The position numbers and the translations under genes are program-made. From assembly GCA_902805735.1 (NCBI GenBank), contig CADCTW010000203.1, positions 31,473-95,472 of the forward strand: DNA of 64,000 bases. The letters are read 5' to 3'. The number at the start of each line of letters is the position of its first letter. Positions within the stretch are counted from its first letter, which is position 1. Source of the DNA: an uncultured Gemmatimonadota bacterium (GTDB lineage Bacteria > Gemmatimonadota > Gemmatimonadetes > Longimicrobiales > Longimicrobiaceae). Under the pieces are notes generated by a model. That model had not been told where the DNA came from. It saw only the letters and a list, made by a program, of their open reading frames with translations, and searched no databases. Positions 25,653 to 34,118 of the stretch are shown here, in pieces.

Positions 25653-28349
25653 TCAGGCCGCCGGCGCGGCGCGGAGGAAACGCCGCAGCGGGATCGGCCG
25701 CTTCATCGCCGGTGCCCACAGGTCGCCGCGCTCGGCGAGGCGTGCGGGTACCGTGCGGATGGTGAAGTCGCGGGGGTCGAGCGCGTCGCCCAGCTCGTCC
25801 CACGCCAGCGGGGTGGAGACGGTGCCGCCCGGCTTGGCCCGCACGGCGTACACACCGGCCACCGTCTTCCCCAGGATGTTCTGCAGGTAGTCCACGTACA
25901 CGGTCCCTTTGGGCCGCCGGCGGACCATCCGCTCCACCGTGGCGATCCTGGGAGCGCGCCCCGCCACCCGCGTGGCGATGAACTGCGCCAGCAGCGTCGC
26001 CGTCTCCAGCGGCGTCTTGGGGGGGAGGGGGAGGTACACGTGCAGCCCCGTGGAGCCGGAGGTCTTCAGCGCGCCGTGCAGACCGTGGCGGTCCAGCTCC
26101 TCCTTCACCAGCTTCGCCACCTCCACCACCGTGCGGAAGCCGGTTCCCTCGCCCGGGTCCAGGTCCAGGATGGTGTAGTCGGCGAACTCCATCGTCTCCA
26201 CGCGGGAGTGCCAGGGGTCGTACGAGATGGCGCCGAGCTGCACCGTGTAGAGGAGCGTCGCCAGGTCGCCGCCGATGAGGCGCCGCTTGTGGTCGCCGTC
26301 CGGCTCCACGATGGTCTCCACGCGCACCCCGGCGGGCACCTCCGCGTCCGGCGTCTGCTGGTAGAACGCCTGCCCCTCGATTCCGTTGGGAAAGCGGCGC
26401 AGCACCAGCGGACGGTCCTTCATCCAGGGGAGGATGAAACGAGCGGTGTCCGCGTAGAAGCGCGCCAGGTCGCCCTTGGTGATGGCGCCGTGGCGGGCCG
26501 GGAAGTAGACCTTCCCCAGGTTGGTGAAGGCGAGCTTGTCGCGCTTGCCGAGCTGCACGACCCCGTCGCCGCCCGCCTGCTCCACCGCGAGCAGGCGCTC
26601 CGCCACCGTGTTGTCCGATTGCCGCGGGCCCGGGGCCACTTCCCCTGCACCTCTCCCCTGCCCCAGGCCCGCGGCCGAAGCTGTCGCGTCGGGCTCGCGC
26701 ACGACGGAGCGAGCGTCCTTGTCGTCGCGGAACCCCAGGAAGACCGGCTGCCGCAGGATCCCCTTGGAGGTCCACTCGTTGAACCGCACCTCCACCACCA
26801 GCCGCGGCGTGGTCCAGTGCGCCTTCTCGTTGGTCCGGGGCGTCTCGGAAAACGGCGAGGTCTTCCGCTCCAGCGGCTTCATGCGCCGGATGGCGTCCGC
26901 CAGCCCCGCGCGGTCGAAGCCCGTGCCGGTGTGCCCCGCGTAGACCAGCCGGCCCTCCCCGTCGTAGTAGCCCAGCAGCAGCGAGCCCACGTGCTGGCGC
27001 GAGTTGCGCGGCTCCGTCCACCCGCCCACCACCAGCTCCTGCCGCGCCTCCAGCTTGAGCTTGACCCACTCCCTGGAGCGCTTGCCGGGCGTGTAGACCG
27101 AGTCCGTGCGCTTCGCCACCAGCCCTTCCCACCCGCCGGCGCGCGCACGCGACATCATGTCGTCGGCGTCTTCGGAGCTTTCGCCGAGCCGGATAGGACT
27201 GGAGTCCAGGCCATCGAGCACACGCTCCAGCGCCTCGCGCCGCGCCGTCCAGGGCTCGCGCAGCAGGGCGTCGGTGCCGTCCAGCAGGATGTCGAAGGCG
27301 ATCAGCGCCGCCTGCTGTGCATCGGACGCCGAGTGGATGTCGCGGTCGGACGACAGGTGCATGCGGCCCTGCAGCGACTCGAACCTCATCACCTGGCCGT
27401 CGCGCACCCCCACCAGCTCGCCATCCAGCACCAGCTCGCGCCCCAGCTCGTCTCGCAGGCCGCGCAGCGCGGAGACCACCTCCGGGAACTGGCGGGCCTT
27501 GTCGTTGCCGTTACGGGTAACGAGCGCCACCGACTCCTTGCCCGCGAACGCCAGCACGCGGATGCCGTCGTACTTGGGCTCGAAGGTCCACCCCTCGCCG
27601 GACGGCTGCGGGCCGCCGGAGGAGGCCAGCATGGGGAGGATGACGGGGGGCTGGGCCGCTGGCTTCGAGCTGGGCGCCGGTTTCGCGGAGGGGCCCCGCG
27701 CCGCCCGATTCGACTTCCAGGTGGCGCGCCCGTCCTTCCCTGCGGCGATCTCCTCCATCGTCCGCCCTGTTTCGATCGACGTGTCGTACTCCTCCGCCGG
27801 GTCCAGGCCGTCCCCGGCGTGCTCGTCGCGGTGCTTGATGAGGAGCCACTGCGTCTGCTGCCCTTCCTGCCGGCCGGTGCGGACCAGGGCGTAGCTGCCG
27901 CGCAGCCGCTCGCCGTGGAAGGTGATGGAGAGCTTCCCCTTGCGGAGCGCCGTGGCCAGCGCCTTCTCCTCGTCCGCGCCCTCGGCGAGGTCGTCCGCCG
28001 AGTAGGTGCCGCGGTCCCACAGCATCACGGTGCCGCCCCCGTACTCGCCCGCGGGTATGGTCCCCTCGAACTTGTTGTACTCGATGGGGTGGTCCTCCAC
28101 CTCCACGGCCAGGCGGCGGTCCGCCGGGTCCGCGGATGGCCCCTTGGGCACGGCCCAGCTCTTCATTACTCCGCCCAGTTCCAGGCGCAGGTCGAAGTGC
28201 AGGCGGCTGGCGGCGTGCTTCTGGACCACGAAGCGCAGGGCGGCCTTGCGGGGCGCGCGGGCGCCGCGCGGCTCCGGCGTCTTGCCGAAGTCGCGTTTGG
28301 CCCGGTATTCCGCCAGGTCGTCGCGCTGGGTGGAGGTGCGCCGCGGCAT
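25653..28349 (-). CDS. ligD: NHEJ DNA ligase D (phosphoesterase-ligase-polymerase)
   Basis: An 898-residue LigD that processes and seals double-strand breaks with Ku. The order is phosphoesterase (about 30-190; QKHAASRLHFDLRLELGG, DHPIEYNKFEGTIPAGEYGG), ATP ligase (about 240-540; nucleotidyl lysine 259 in EPKYDGIR, DGELVGV, GLVAKR, EWVKLK) and archaeo-eukaryotic primase-like polymerase (about 600-890; LTNLGKVYFP-like AFTNLGKVYFPARHG, LVLRRFPNGIEGQAFYQQ, TILDLDPGEG). This is the Pseudomonas arrangement. The ATG at 28349 is 4 bp after the ku stop; an arginine-rich upstream extension was rejected because it overlaps ku. Confidence 0.96.
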   Translation of the reverse strand: MPRRTSTQRDDLAEYRAKRDFGKTPEPRGARAPRKAALRFVVQKHAASRLHFDLRLELGGVMKSWAVPKGPSADPADRRLAVEVEDHPIEYNKFEGTIPAGEYGGGTVMLWDRGTYSADDLAEGADEEKALATALRKGKLSITFHGERLRGSYALVRTGRQEGQQTQWLLIKHRDEHAGDGLDPAEEYDTSIETGRTMEEIAAGKDGRATWKSNRAARGPSAKPAPSSKPAAQPPVILPMLASSGGPQPSGEGWTFEPKYDGIRVLAFAGKESVALVTRNGNDKARQFPEVVSALRGLRDELGRELVLDGELVGVRDGQVMRFESLQGRMHLSSDRDIHSASDAQQAALIAFDILLDGTDALLREPWTARREALERVLDGLDSSPIRLGESSEDADDMMSRARAGGWEGLVAKRTDSVYTPGKRSREWVKLKLEARQELVVGGWTEPRNSRQHVGSLLLGYYDGEGRLVYAGHTGTGFDRAGLADAIRRMKPLERKTSPFSETPRTNEKAHWTTPRLVVEVRFNEWTSKGILRQPVFLGFRDDKDARSVVREPDATASAAGLGQGRGAGEVAPGPRQSDNTVAERLLAVEQAGGDGVVQLGKRDKLAFTNLGKVYFPARHGAITKGDLARFYADTARFILPWMKDRPLVLRRFPNGIEGQAFYQQTPDAEVPAGVRVETIVEPDGDHKRRLIGGDLATLLYTVQLGAISYDPWHSRVETMEFADYTILDLDPGEGTGFRTVVEVAKLVKEELDRHGLHGALKTSGSTGLHVYLPLPPKTPLETATLLAQFIATRVAGRAPRIATVERMVRRRPKGTVYVDYLQNILGKTVAGVYAVRAKPGGTVSTPLAWDELGDALDPRDFTIRTVPARLAERGDLWAPAMKRPIPLRRFLRAAPAA

Positions 28350-28353
28350 GGCC

Positions 28354-29193
28354 TTACGCCGTCTTCCGCTTGCGCGGCGCCGCCTTCTTCTTGGCGGCGG
28401 CGGGGGCCGCACCCTTCTTCCCGGACTCCTTGATGCTCTCCTGCAGGCGGGCCATCAGGTCGATGACGCCCGAGGTGTCCGGCTCGTCGGCCTCCGGCAG
28501 CGCGGCCTTTTTCCCCTTGAGCTTGGCCTGGATCACCTGCATCAGGCTTTCCGTGTACACGTCGCGGAACTTCGTAGGCTCGAAAGGCTCGCTCAGATTC
28601 TCAACGAGCTGCTCGGCCATCTTCAGCTCCTGCGGGCGCAGGTCCTTGACCTCGGGGATGCGCAGCTCGCGCACGTCCACCAGGTCGCGCTCGTAGCGCA
28701 TCAGCTCCAGCACCAGGGCGTCGCCCACGGCCTTGAGCCCCGCCAGGTGCGTCTTCTTGCGCAGCACGAAGCTGCCGACCCCCAGCGACCCGGTGCGCTC
28801 CATGGTCTCGCGGAGGAGCGCGTACGCCTTCTCGCCGCCCGGCATGGGCGCCAGGTAGTAGGGCTTGTCGAAGTAGCGGGGATCGACGTCGTCCTCCTTG
28901 ACGAACGCCGCGATCTCGAACGAGCGCGAGGTGGCGCGCTCGGCCTGCTCCAGCTCCTCGTCGGAGATGATGATGTACTTTCCCTTTTCGTACTCGTATC
29001 CTTTCACGATCTCGTCCGCGGGGACTTCCTTCCCCTCGCGCTCGCAGACTTTCTTGTAGCGGATGCGCGACTTGTCCTTGGCGTGGAGCTGGTTGAAGGA
29101 GATCCCCCCCTGCTCGCGCACCGCGCTGTGGAGGGTCACGGGAATCGTGACCAGACCGAAGCTGATCGCGCCCTTCCAGATCGTCGTCGCCAT
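28354..29193 (-). CDS. ku: Ku protein (NHEJ end-binding)
   Basis: A 279-residue bacterial Ku, a ring-forming homodimer that holds broken DNA ends and recruits LigD. It opens ATTIWKGAISFGLVTIPV, with the bridge region KVCEREGKEVPADEIVKGYE and the C-terminal LigD-interacting segment (DVYTESLMQVIQAKLKGKK) followed by a lysine-rich DNA-binding tail (AAAKKKAAPRKRKTA). First gene of an operon with ligD, a receiver protein and two small genes. Two perfect TGTAAG-N7-CTTACA dyads lie about 95-140 bp upstream, one of them over a TATACT -10 box. Confidence 0.96.
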   Translation of the reverse strand: MATTIWKGAISFGLVTIPVTLHSAVREQGGISFNQLHAKDKSRIRYKKVCEREGKEVPADEIVKGYEYEKGKYIIISDEELEQAERATSRSFEIAAFVKEDDVDPRYFDKPYYLAPMPGGEKAYALLRETMERTGSLGVGSFVLRKKTHLAGLKAVGDALVLELMRYERDLVDVRELRIPEVKDLRPQELKMAEQLVENLSEPFEPTKFRDVYTESLMQVIQAKLKGKKAALPEADEPDTSGVIDLMARLQESIKESGKKGAAPAAAKKKAAPRKRKTA

Positions 29194-29285
29194 CTGCCGC
29201 GTCCGGGTCAAGAGAGCTCTGCGCGGGGCTTGCCATCCCCGCCGGGGGAGGGGGCAAAAGGCACTTCCCATGCCCGTCAACGTTC

Positions 29286-29304
29286 TGTAAGTATACACCT
29301 TACA
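29286..29304. promoter_or_regulatory. Operator-like dyad 1, overlapping a -10 box for ku
   Basis: TGTAAGTATACACCTTACA: perfect 6-bp half-sites TGTAAG/CTTACA around 7 bp. On the minus strand it contains TATACT (29295-29290), a good -10 element for ku, so a bound protein would block that promoter. Confidence 0.6.
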
Positions 29305-29314
29305 ACGAGTTAGC

Positions 29315-29333
29315 TGTAAGCAGACAGCTTACA
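29315..29333. promoter_or_regulatory. Operator-like dyad 2
   Basis: TGTAAGCAGACAGCTTACA: the same half-sites and the same 7-bp spacing as dyad 1, with an unrelated spacer. Centre-to-centre distance is 29 bp, about three helical turns, so two dimers could sit on nearly the same face. A lone CTTACA occurs again at about 29438, near the regulator's start codon. Confidence 0.6.
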
Positions 29334-29432
29334 GGCACCCTCCAAACGGGCCTCCTCGATGGGCTTCCAGGCGGTGGCCCGAGGGGGCGGCGCGCAGCGG
29401 TCCGGCTCTTGCTTTTGCAGGTTGTCCCTCGC

Positions 29433-29948
29433 ATGGACCTTACACGGACCGGCTCCCCCATGACGATCGCGACCGCGCCCGAAGCCGCACGGCGGCCCGG
29501 GCAGATCCTGAAGGAACTGTTCATCGACAGCGACCCGTCGCTCACCCAGGGACGGGTGGCGCTGGGGATGGGCATCTCGCGCCCGCACCTCAACGACTTG
29601 CTGAACAGGCCGGAGAAGCGGGTGACTCCGGAGATGGCGCTGCGCCTGGCGCGCTTCTTCGGCACCCGCGCGGAAAGCTGGCTCTACGCGCAGGCGGATT
29701 GGGATCTGCGCCTGGCCCGTTCCAACCGCCGCCTGGCGATGCAGGTGGAGCGCATCATCCCCTGGCGCAGCGACGTGGGCCCCATCTTCCGCCACCCGGC
29801 GGAGGGTGGGAACGCCGCCGCGGAGCTGGTCCCCACCCTGCGCCGCGAGGAGATCGCGCAGCGCGTGCGGGAGCGCGTGGCCCCCGGCCGCGCCGCCGAG
29901 CGCCGCAAGATCAGCCCGTCCAGCATCCGCTTCCCGCGCAGCGCCTGA
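29433..29948 (+). CDS. HigA-like helix-turn-helix regulator
   Basis: About 171 residues. The core RRPGQILKELFIDSDPSLTQ begins a HigA/XRE-type domain with the turn VALGMGISRPHLNDLLNRPEKRVTPEMA (in two pieces) and LARFFGTRAESWLYAQADWDL. HigA proteins normally follow a HigB toxin; no HigB is adjacent here. A ~75-residue C-terminal extension rich in arginine is not part of the usual 95-105-residue antitoxin. ATGs at 29433 and 29460 are both possible. Divergent from ku and next to two matching dyads, so it is a candidate regulator of the NHEJ operon. Confidence 0.75.
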   Translation: MDLTRTGSPMTIATAPEAARRPGQILKELFIDSDPSLTQGRVALGMGISRPHLNDLLNRPEKRVTPEMALRLARFFGTRAESWLYAQADWDLRLARSNRRLAMQVERIIPWRSDVGPIFRHPAEGGNAAAELVPTLRREEIAQRVRERVAPGRAAERRKISPSSIRFPRSA

Positions 29949-29954
29949 GCGCCC

Positions 29955-29982
29955 GGCGCGCCCGCGGTCCCGCGGGCGCGCC
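29955..29982 (+). terminator. GC-rich hairpin after the HigA-like gene
   Basis: GGCGCGCCCGCG, a GTCC loop and CGCGGGCGCGCC form a perfect 12-bp stem 6 bp after the stop codon. There is no T tract, so intrinsic termination is plausible but not assured. The rest of the 364-bp gap to the next gene holds a repeat (30153) and nothing else identified. Confidence 0.6.
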
Positions 29983-30152
29983 CCCCATCCAGAACATCGT
30001 TCCTGCACCCGGAACAGAGTGTCGGCGTCCGAACGGCCGCGGAGCTTGTGCTTCGCCCCGAAAACGCGCATTCTGTCACACCGATGGCGGAAAGAGCGCG
30101 TCTGTTTCAGGGCGGCAGGAATTGGGGGCGGACGTGGGGGGTCGTGAGTGGC

Positions 30153-30193
30153 CGCCTAGTGCCTAGTGCCTAGTGCCTAGTGCCTAGTGCCTC
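30153..30193. repeat. GTGCCTA heptamer repeat, tandem array
   Basis: Six tandem CTAGTGC units with no inverted partner, 120 bp ahead of the gene at 30313. Same family as 6181, 8060 and 47865. Confidence 0.8.
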
Positions 30194-30312
30194 GTATGTG
30201 GCAACTGCGGTTTGGGGCTCAGCGCTTCTGCAGTTCAGTGTTTCGGGCAGATGCACACGCGTTCTCGATTTTTCCTGTTCATACCTCCCTCTCCCTCCTT
30301 CGGCCGGCTCCC

Positions 30313-30666
30313 ATGATGCGTACCGTGCACCTGCCGCCGCACCTGTATCTCCCCGCCCGCCCGGCGTCGGGCGGCGAGCCTCGCGACGTTCCACCCTGGG
30401 ACGGCGCGCGCGACTACGTTACGGACGGCGCGCGCTACGGCGTGCGCTTCGAAAGCGGAGCGGTGATGTGGTTCCCCGGCTCGGACCGGTTCCGGGTGGA
30501 GGAGCTGCGCGCGGACTTCGCGGGGGCGGACCTGGACGCGCTGGTGGACGGGCTGCGCAGGTACGTCGCGGACGACGAGCGGCTGCGGGCCCTGTGGGCG
30601 GGGGACCTGGCGGCGCTGGACCGGTTGCGCGTGGAAGTGGCCGCGCACGCGGCGGGTGAAGCATGA
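30313..30666 (+). CDS. Hypothetical protein upstream of ftsZ, 117 residues
   Basis: Begins MMRTVHLPPHLYLPARPASG, then a compact beta-rich stretch (GARYGVRFESGAVMWFPGSD) and charged helices (LDALVDGLRRYVADDERLRA). Its stop overlaps the ftsZ ATG by 4 bp, so the two are translationally coupled. No family is recognised. The position suggests a division-linked role, but this is only contextual. An upstream frame from 30187 runs through the repeat and was not used. Confidence 0.55.
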   Translation: MMRTVHLPPHLYLPARPASGGEPRDVPPWDGARDYVTDGARYGVRFESGAVMWFPGSDRFRVEELRADFAGADLDALVDGLRRYVADDERLRALWAGDLAALDRLRVEVAAHAAGEA

Positions 30667-31748
30667 GCCCGCGGGGCCGCCCGGTGTTCGAGTTCGAGGA
30701 CGTGGTGCCCGGCGCGCGGATGATGGTGGTGGGGGTGGGCGGCGGCGGCGGGAACGCGGTGAACCGGATGATCGAGGAGGAGCTGGAAGGCGTCGAGTTC
30801 GTCGCGGTGAACACGGACGCGCAGGCGCTCCGCCAGTGCTGCTCGGACGCCAAGATCCAGATCGGCCGCAAGCTGACGCGCGGCCTGGGCGCCGGCGCGC
30901 GCCCGGAGGTGGGGCGCGCGGCCTTCGAGGAGAGCGCGGACGAAATCCGGAAGGCGCTGGCGGGCGCCGACCTGGTGTTCGTGACGGCGGGGATGGGGGG
31001 TGGCACGGGGACCGGCGCGGCACCCGGGATCGCGGCGCTGGCGCGCGAGATGGGCGCGCTGACCGTGGCCGTGGTGACGAAGCCGTTCCTGTTCGAAGGG
31101 AAGAAGCGGATGCGTCAGGCGGAGGACGGCCTGGGCGCGCTCACCGACGCCTCGGACACGCTGGTGCTGGTGCCCAACGAGCGGCTCCTCTCCGTCGTGG
31201 GCAAGGGCACCTCGTTCAAAGACGCCCTCAAGAAGGCGGACGAGGTGCTCCTCCACGCCACGCGGGGGATCTCCGGCCTCATCAACGTGACCGGTGACGT
31301 CAACGTGGACTTCGCGGACGTGCGCACCATCATGAGCAGCCGGGGCGCCGCGCTGATGGGGATGGGCCACGGCCGCGGCGAGCACCGCGCCGAAGAGGCT
31401 GCCCGCGAGGCGATCTCCTCACCCCTGCTGGAGGACGTCTCCATCCGCGGCGCCGCCGGCGTGCTCATCAACATCGCCGCGGGCGCGGACCTCACGCTGG
31501 ACCAGGTAAGCACCGTCTCCTCGCTCGTCCAGGAGGCCGCGGGCGACCAGGCCGAGATCATCTTCGGCACCGTGCACGACGACACCCTGGCCGAGGAAAT
31601 CCGCGTCACCGTGATCGCCACCGGCTTCGCCAAGCCCACGGCCCCCGTCGTGACAAGTCACCCCGGGCGCGGCGGCCTGGGCCCCATGGGCCGCATCAGC
31701 GCCACCGCCGACCTGGAGCAGCCCGCGTTCCTTCGCCGCCGCGGTTAA
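30663..31748 (+). CDS. ftsZ: Cell division GTPase FtsZ
   Basis: A 361-residue tubulin homologue that forms the division ring. Nucleotide-binding motifs are present: VGVGGGGGNAVNRM near residue 24, VFVTAGMGGGTGTGAAPG near residue 103, and the T7 catalytic loop VNVDFADVRTIM near residue 218. The globular part ends about residue 322. The intrinsically disordered linker is only about 29 residues before a clear C-terminal peptide EQPAFLRRRG that binds FtsA/ZipA-type partners. It is not in a division-and-cell-wall cluster; its only partner is the small gene upstream. The short linker is unusual. Confidence 0.95.
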   Translation: MSPRGRPVFEFEDVVPGARMMVVGVGGGGGNAVNRMIEEELEGVEFVAVNTDAQALRQCCSDAKIQIGRKLTRGLGAGARPEVGRAAFEESADEIRKALAGADLVFVTAGMGGGTGTGAAPGIAALAREMGALTVAVVTKPFLFEGKKRMRQAEDGLGALTDASDTLVLVPNERLLSVVGKGTSFKDALKKADEVLLHATRGISGLINVTGDVNVDFADVRTIMSSRGAALMGMGHGRGEHRAEEAAREAISSPLLEDVSIRGAAGVLINIAAGADLTLDQVSTVSSLVQEAAGDQAEIIFGTVHDDTLAEEIRVTVIATGFAKPTAPVVTSHPGRGGLGPMGRISATADLEQPAFLRRRG

Positions 31749-31756
31749 AGAACAGA

Positions 31757-31820
31757 CTCACACAGAGACACAGAGGCACAGAGATGAACTTATCTCTGTG
31801 CCTCTGTGCCTCTGTGTGAG
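31757..31820. repeat. Terminator-like palindrome overlapping the end of ccmD
   Basis: 28-bp arms around TGAACTTA at the ftsZ/ccmD convergent junction. The arm on the ccmD side runs into the gene and encodes its last residues and stop codon. One hexamer differs between arms (GAGAC against GAGGC), a G-U-compatible change. Confidence 0.85.
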
Positions 31821-32017
31821 TCCAGCTTTTCTTCGAGACGCCGAAAGCGGCGCGCGAGGGAGATGGCGTAGCCCAGGATCATCAGCCACGCGAAGGTGAA
31901 GGCGGCGAAGACGTGCCAGTAGGCGCGCAGGGTGCGGGGCGGCGCGGCCTCGACCTGCGCCTGTGCGACGATGGCGGACAGGCACAGCGCGACGACCAGG
32001 AAGCTCACGATGCGCAT
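31790..32017 (-). CDS. ccmD: CcmD-like small membrane protein
   Basis: A 75-residue protein with an N-terminal hydrophobic stretch (IVSFLVVALCLSAIVAQAQ) that may be a signal, then the main span (YWHVFAAFTFAWLMILGYAI) and a basic SLARRFRRLEEKL. CcmD helps release holo-CcmE from the CcmABC complex. It overlaps ccmC (shared stop/start at 32017). The last ten residues, DSHRGTEAQR, are encoded by the palindromic repeat, which also supplies the stop; the ancestral protein probably ended near EEKL. Confidence 0.75.
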   Translation of the reverse strand: MRIVSFLVVALCLSAIVAQAQVEAAPPRTLRAYWHVFAAFTFAWLMILGYAISLARRFRRLEEKLDSHRGTEAQR

Positions 32018-32724
32018 CACGCGAACGCTCCGCCACGAAGGTAGTCGACGCGGTCCTGCAGGCGGCCCAGGGCGTAGCGGACCATGAGGAGGCCGAAGAA
32101 GAGGAGGGTGAAGGCCAGGAACGAGACCAGGAGCGTCTGCACGATCTCCGGGGCGGCGGCGGGGCCCTCGGGGCGGAGGATGACGGCCTCCGGGTGCTGC
32201 GAGCGGAACCAGGTGACGCTCAGGTGGATGAGCGGGATGTCCACCGCGCCCACGATCCCCAGGACGGCCGCGAAGCGCTTGCCGCGCTCCGGCGACTCGG
32301 TGGCGCCGCGCAGGATGAAGTACCCCACGTAGATGAACCACAGGAGCAGCGTAAGCGTGAGCCGCGGCTCCCACACCCACCACGCGCCCCACGCGATCTT
32401 GCCCCACAGCGGGCCCGTCACCAGCACGATGGTGGTGAAGAGGAGGCCCAGCTCGGCCGCGGCCACGGAGATGGCGTCCAGCCGGTCGTCGCGCAGCCAC
32501 AGGTAGCCCAGCGAGCAGAGCGCCACGATGCCGAAGGCGAGGAACGCCACCCAGGCGGAGGGCACGTGCACGTAGAAGATGCGCTGCACGACGCCCATCT
32601 CGCTCTCGGTGGGGGCGTAAAAGAACACCATCCACAGCGACGCGGTGAGCGCCAGCGCGGCCAGCACGTTGAGGGCGATCGCCCAGCGGCGCGTGCCCGC
32701 CAGCGAAGTGTCGTCGGTCGTCAT
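32017..32724 (-). CDS. ccmC: Heme exporter/handling protein CcmC
   Basis: A 235-residue six-span membrane protein. The tryptophan-rich WWD signature GAWWVWEPRLT (about 118-128) lies on the periplasmic side and presents heme to CcmE. Histidines in FYVHVPSAW (about 53) and IHLSVTWFRSQHP (about 178) are the expected axial ligands. Overlaps ccmB upstream and ccmD downstream. Confidence 0.95.
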   Translation of the reverse strand: MTTDDTSLAGTRRWAIALNVLAALALTASLWMVFFYAPTESEMGVVQRIFYVHVPSAWVAFLAFGIVALCSLGYLWLRDDRLDAISVAAAELGLLFTTIVLVTGPLWGKIAWGAWWVWEPRLTLTLLLWFIYVGYFILRGATESPERGKRFAAVLGIVGAVDIPLIHLSVTWFRSQHPEAVILRPEGPAAAPEIVQTLLVSFLAFTLLFFGLLMVRYALGRLQDRVDYLRGGAFA

Positions 32725-33401
32725 CACTCCTCCAGCACGGCCCCGAAGATGGCCGTGCACACGAACAGGAAAATAAGGTCGAACGCCGCCAGCATCCGGA
32801 GCTGCGACGAGATCTCGGCGACGGGGCGGCCCGCCAGGAGCCGCTGCGTGGCGGCCGCGGCGAAGATCACCACCGGGATCAGCAGCGGCAGCATCAGGAT
32901 GGGGAGGAGCGTCTCTCCCAGCCGCGTGTGCGCCGCGATGGCCCCGAACAGCGTGCCCAGGGCGATGAAGCCCAGCGTGGCGAGCACCACCACCGCCACA
33001 AGCGCGGGGAGCGACCGCCCGTACGACAGCCCGAAGAAGAGCCCGTACACGGGAAAGATGACCGCCTCCACCGCCAGCACCACGGCGAGGTTGGCCAGCC
33101 ACTTCCCCAGGAAGAGCGCCCCCCGGTCCACCGGCGAGACCAGGACGCCGGTGAGCGCGTCCGCCTCCCGCTCGATCGCGAAGGCGCGCCCCATCCCCAG
33201 CGTTCCGGCGAAGATCACCGTCACCCAGATCATGGCCCCGGCGATGCTGCGCGCCCGCACCGCCGGGTCCAGCGCGAACGAGAAGACCACCGCCACCAGG
33301 ACGGCGAAGGTGGCCATGGAGATGAAGCGCTCGCGGGAGCGGAGCTCCAGGATCAGGTCCTTGCGCGCGACGGCCCACGCCTGGGCGATGAAGGTGCCCA
33401 T
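32724..33401 (-). CDS. ccmB: Heme ABC exporter membrane subunit CcmB
   Basis: A 225-residue membrane protein with six spans, starting MGTFIAQAWAVARKDLILEL. The conserved FAIEREADALTGVLVSPVDR segment (about 75-95) is the family hallmark. It pairs with the CcmA ATPase to power release of heme-loaded CcmE. Directly abuts ccmA (stop 33402). Confidence 0.93.
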   Translation of the reverse strand: MGTFIAQAWAVARKDLILELRSRERFISMATFAVLVAVVFSFALDPAVRARSIAGAMIWVTVIFAGTLGMGRAFAIEREADALTGVLVSPVDRGALFLGKWLANLAVVLAVEAVIFPVYGLFFGLSYGRSLPALVAVVVLATLGFIALGTLFGAIAAHTRLGETLLPILMLPLLIPVVIFAAAATQRLLAGRPVAEISSQLRMLAAFDLIFLFVCTAIFGAVLEE

Positions 33402-34118
33402 TCAGACGGCGGCGGCCACGCGGTCCGTGTACGTCTCTTCCCAGCGCGCCGCGTCGATGGCGGAGCGCGGCTCGTCGGAGACCCACCGCCCCCCCACCTG
33501 CACCACTACGCGGTCCGCCAGCTCCAGCCCCTGCGCCAGGTTGTGCGTCACCAGCACCACCGTGCGCCGCCCGTCGCGCAGGCGCTCCAGCACGCCGCGC
33601 AGGGTGGCGGCGGCGTGGGGGTCGAGGCCCGTGTACGGCTCGTCCAGGAACACCACTTCCGGGTCGTGCAGGAGGGTGCGCGCCAGTGCCACCCGCTGCT
33701 GCATCCCCCGGCTGAAGGTGCGCACGCGGTCGTCGCGCCGCTCCCAGAGCCCTACCGACGCCAGCGCGTCGCCGACGGCGGCAGCGCGGCCGGGGAGGGT
33801 GTAGAGGCGCGCGTAGAAGTCCAGGTTCTCCGCCGCCGTGAGCCCCGGATACAGGAAGGTCTGGTGCGAGAGGAGGCCGATCTTCCGCCTCCACTCCCCT
33901 TCCCCGCCCCGCGTCTCCTCGCCGGCGATCCGCACGGAGCCGCGCGTGGGGGCGACGGCGCCACAGAGGAGGCGGAGGAGCGTCGTCTTCCCCGCCCCGT
34001 TGGGCCCGAACACGGTGAGGAACTCGCCGCGCCCCAGCGTGAAGGAGATCCCCCGCACCGCCGGGAGGGGGCCGTACCACTTCTCCAGCGCGACCGCTTC
34101 GACGGCGGCCTCGCTCAC
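33402..34118 (-). CDS. ccmA: Heme exporter ATPase CcmA
   Basis: A 238-residue ABC ATPase: Walker A FGPNGAGKTTLL near residue 39, signature RTFSRGMQQRVALARTLL near residue 135, Walker B VVFLDEPYTGLDP, and switch His in VTHNLAQG. The GTG start at 34118 overlaps the stop of the zinc-ribbon gene by 4 bp, which fixes the start. Confidence 0.93.
   Translation of the reverse strand: MSEAAVEAVALEKWYGPLPAVRGISFTLGRGEFLTVFGPNGAGKTTLLRLLCGAVAPTRGSVRIAGEETRGGEGEWRRKIGLLSHQTFLYPGLTAAENLDFYARLYTLPGRAAAVGDALASVGLWERRDDRVRTFSRGMQQRVALARTLLHDPEVVFLDEPYTGLDPHAAATLRGVLERLRDGRRTVVLVTHNLAQGLELADRVVVQVGGRWVSDEPRSAIDAARWEETYTDRVAAAV

Noticed and set aside
29433..29948. HigBA toxin-antitoxin pair
   Set aside because: No HigB-like frame is on either side; only the antitoxin-like gene is present.
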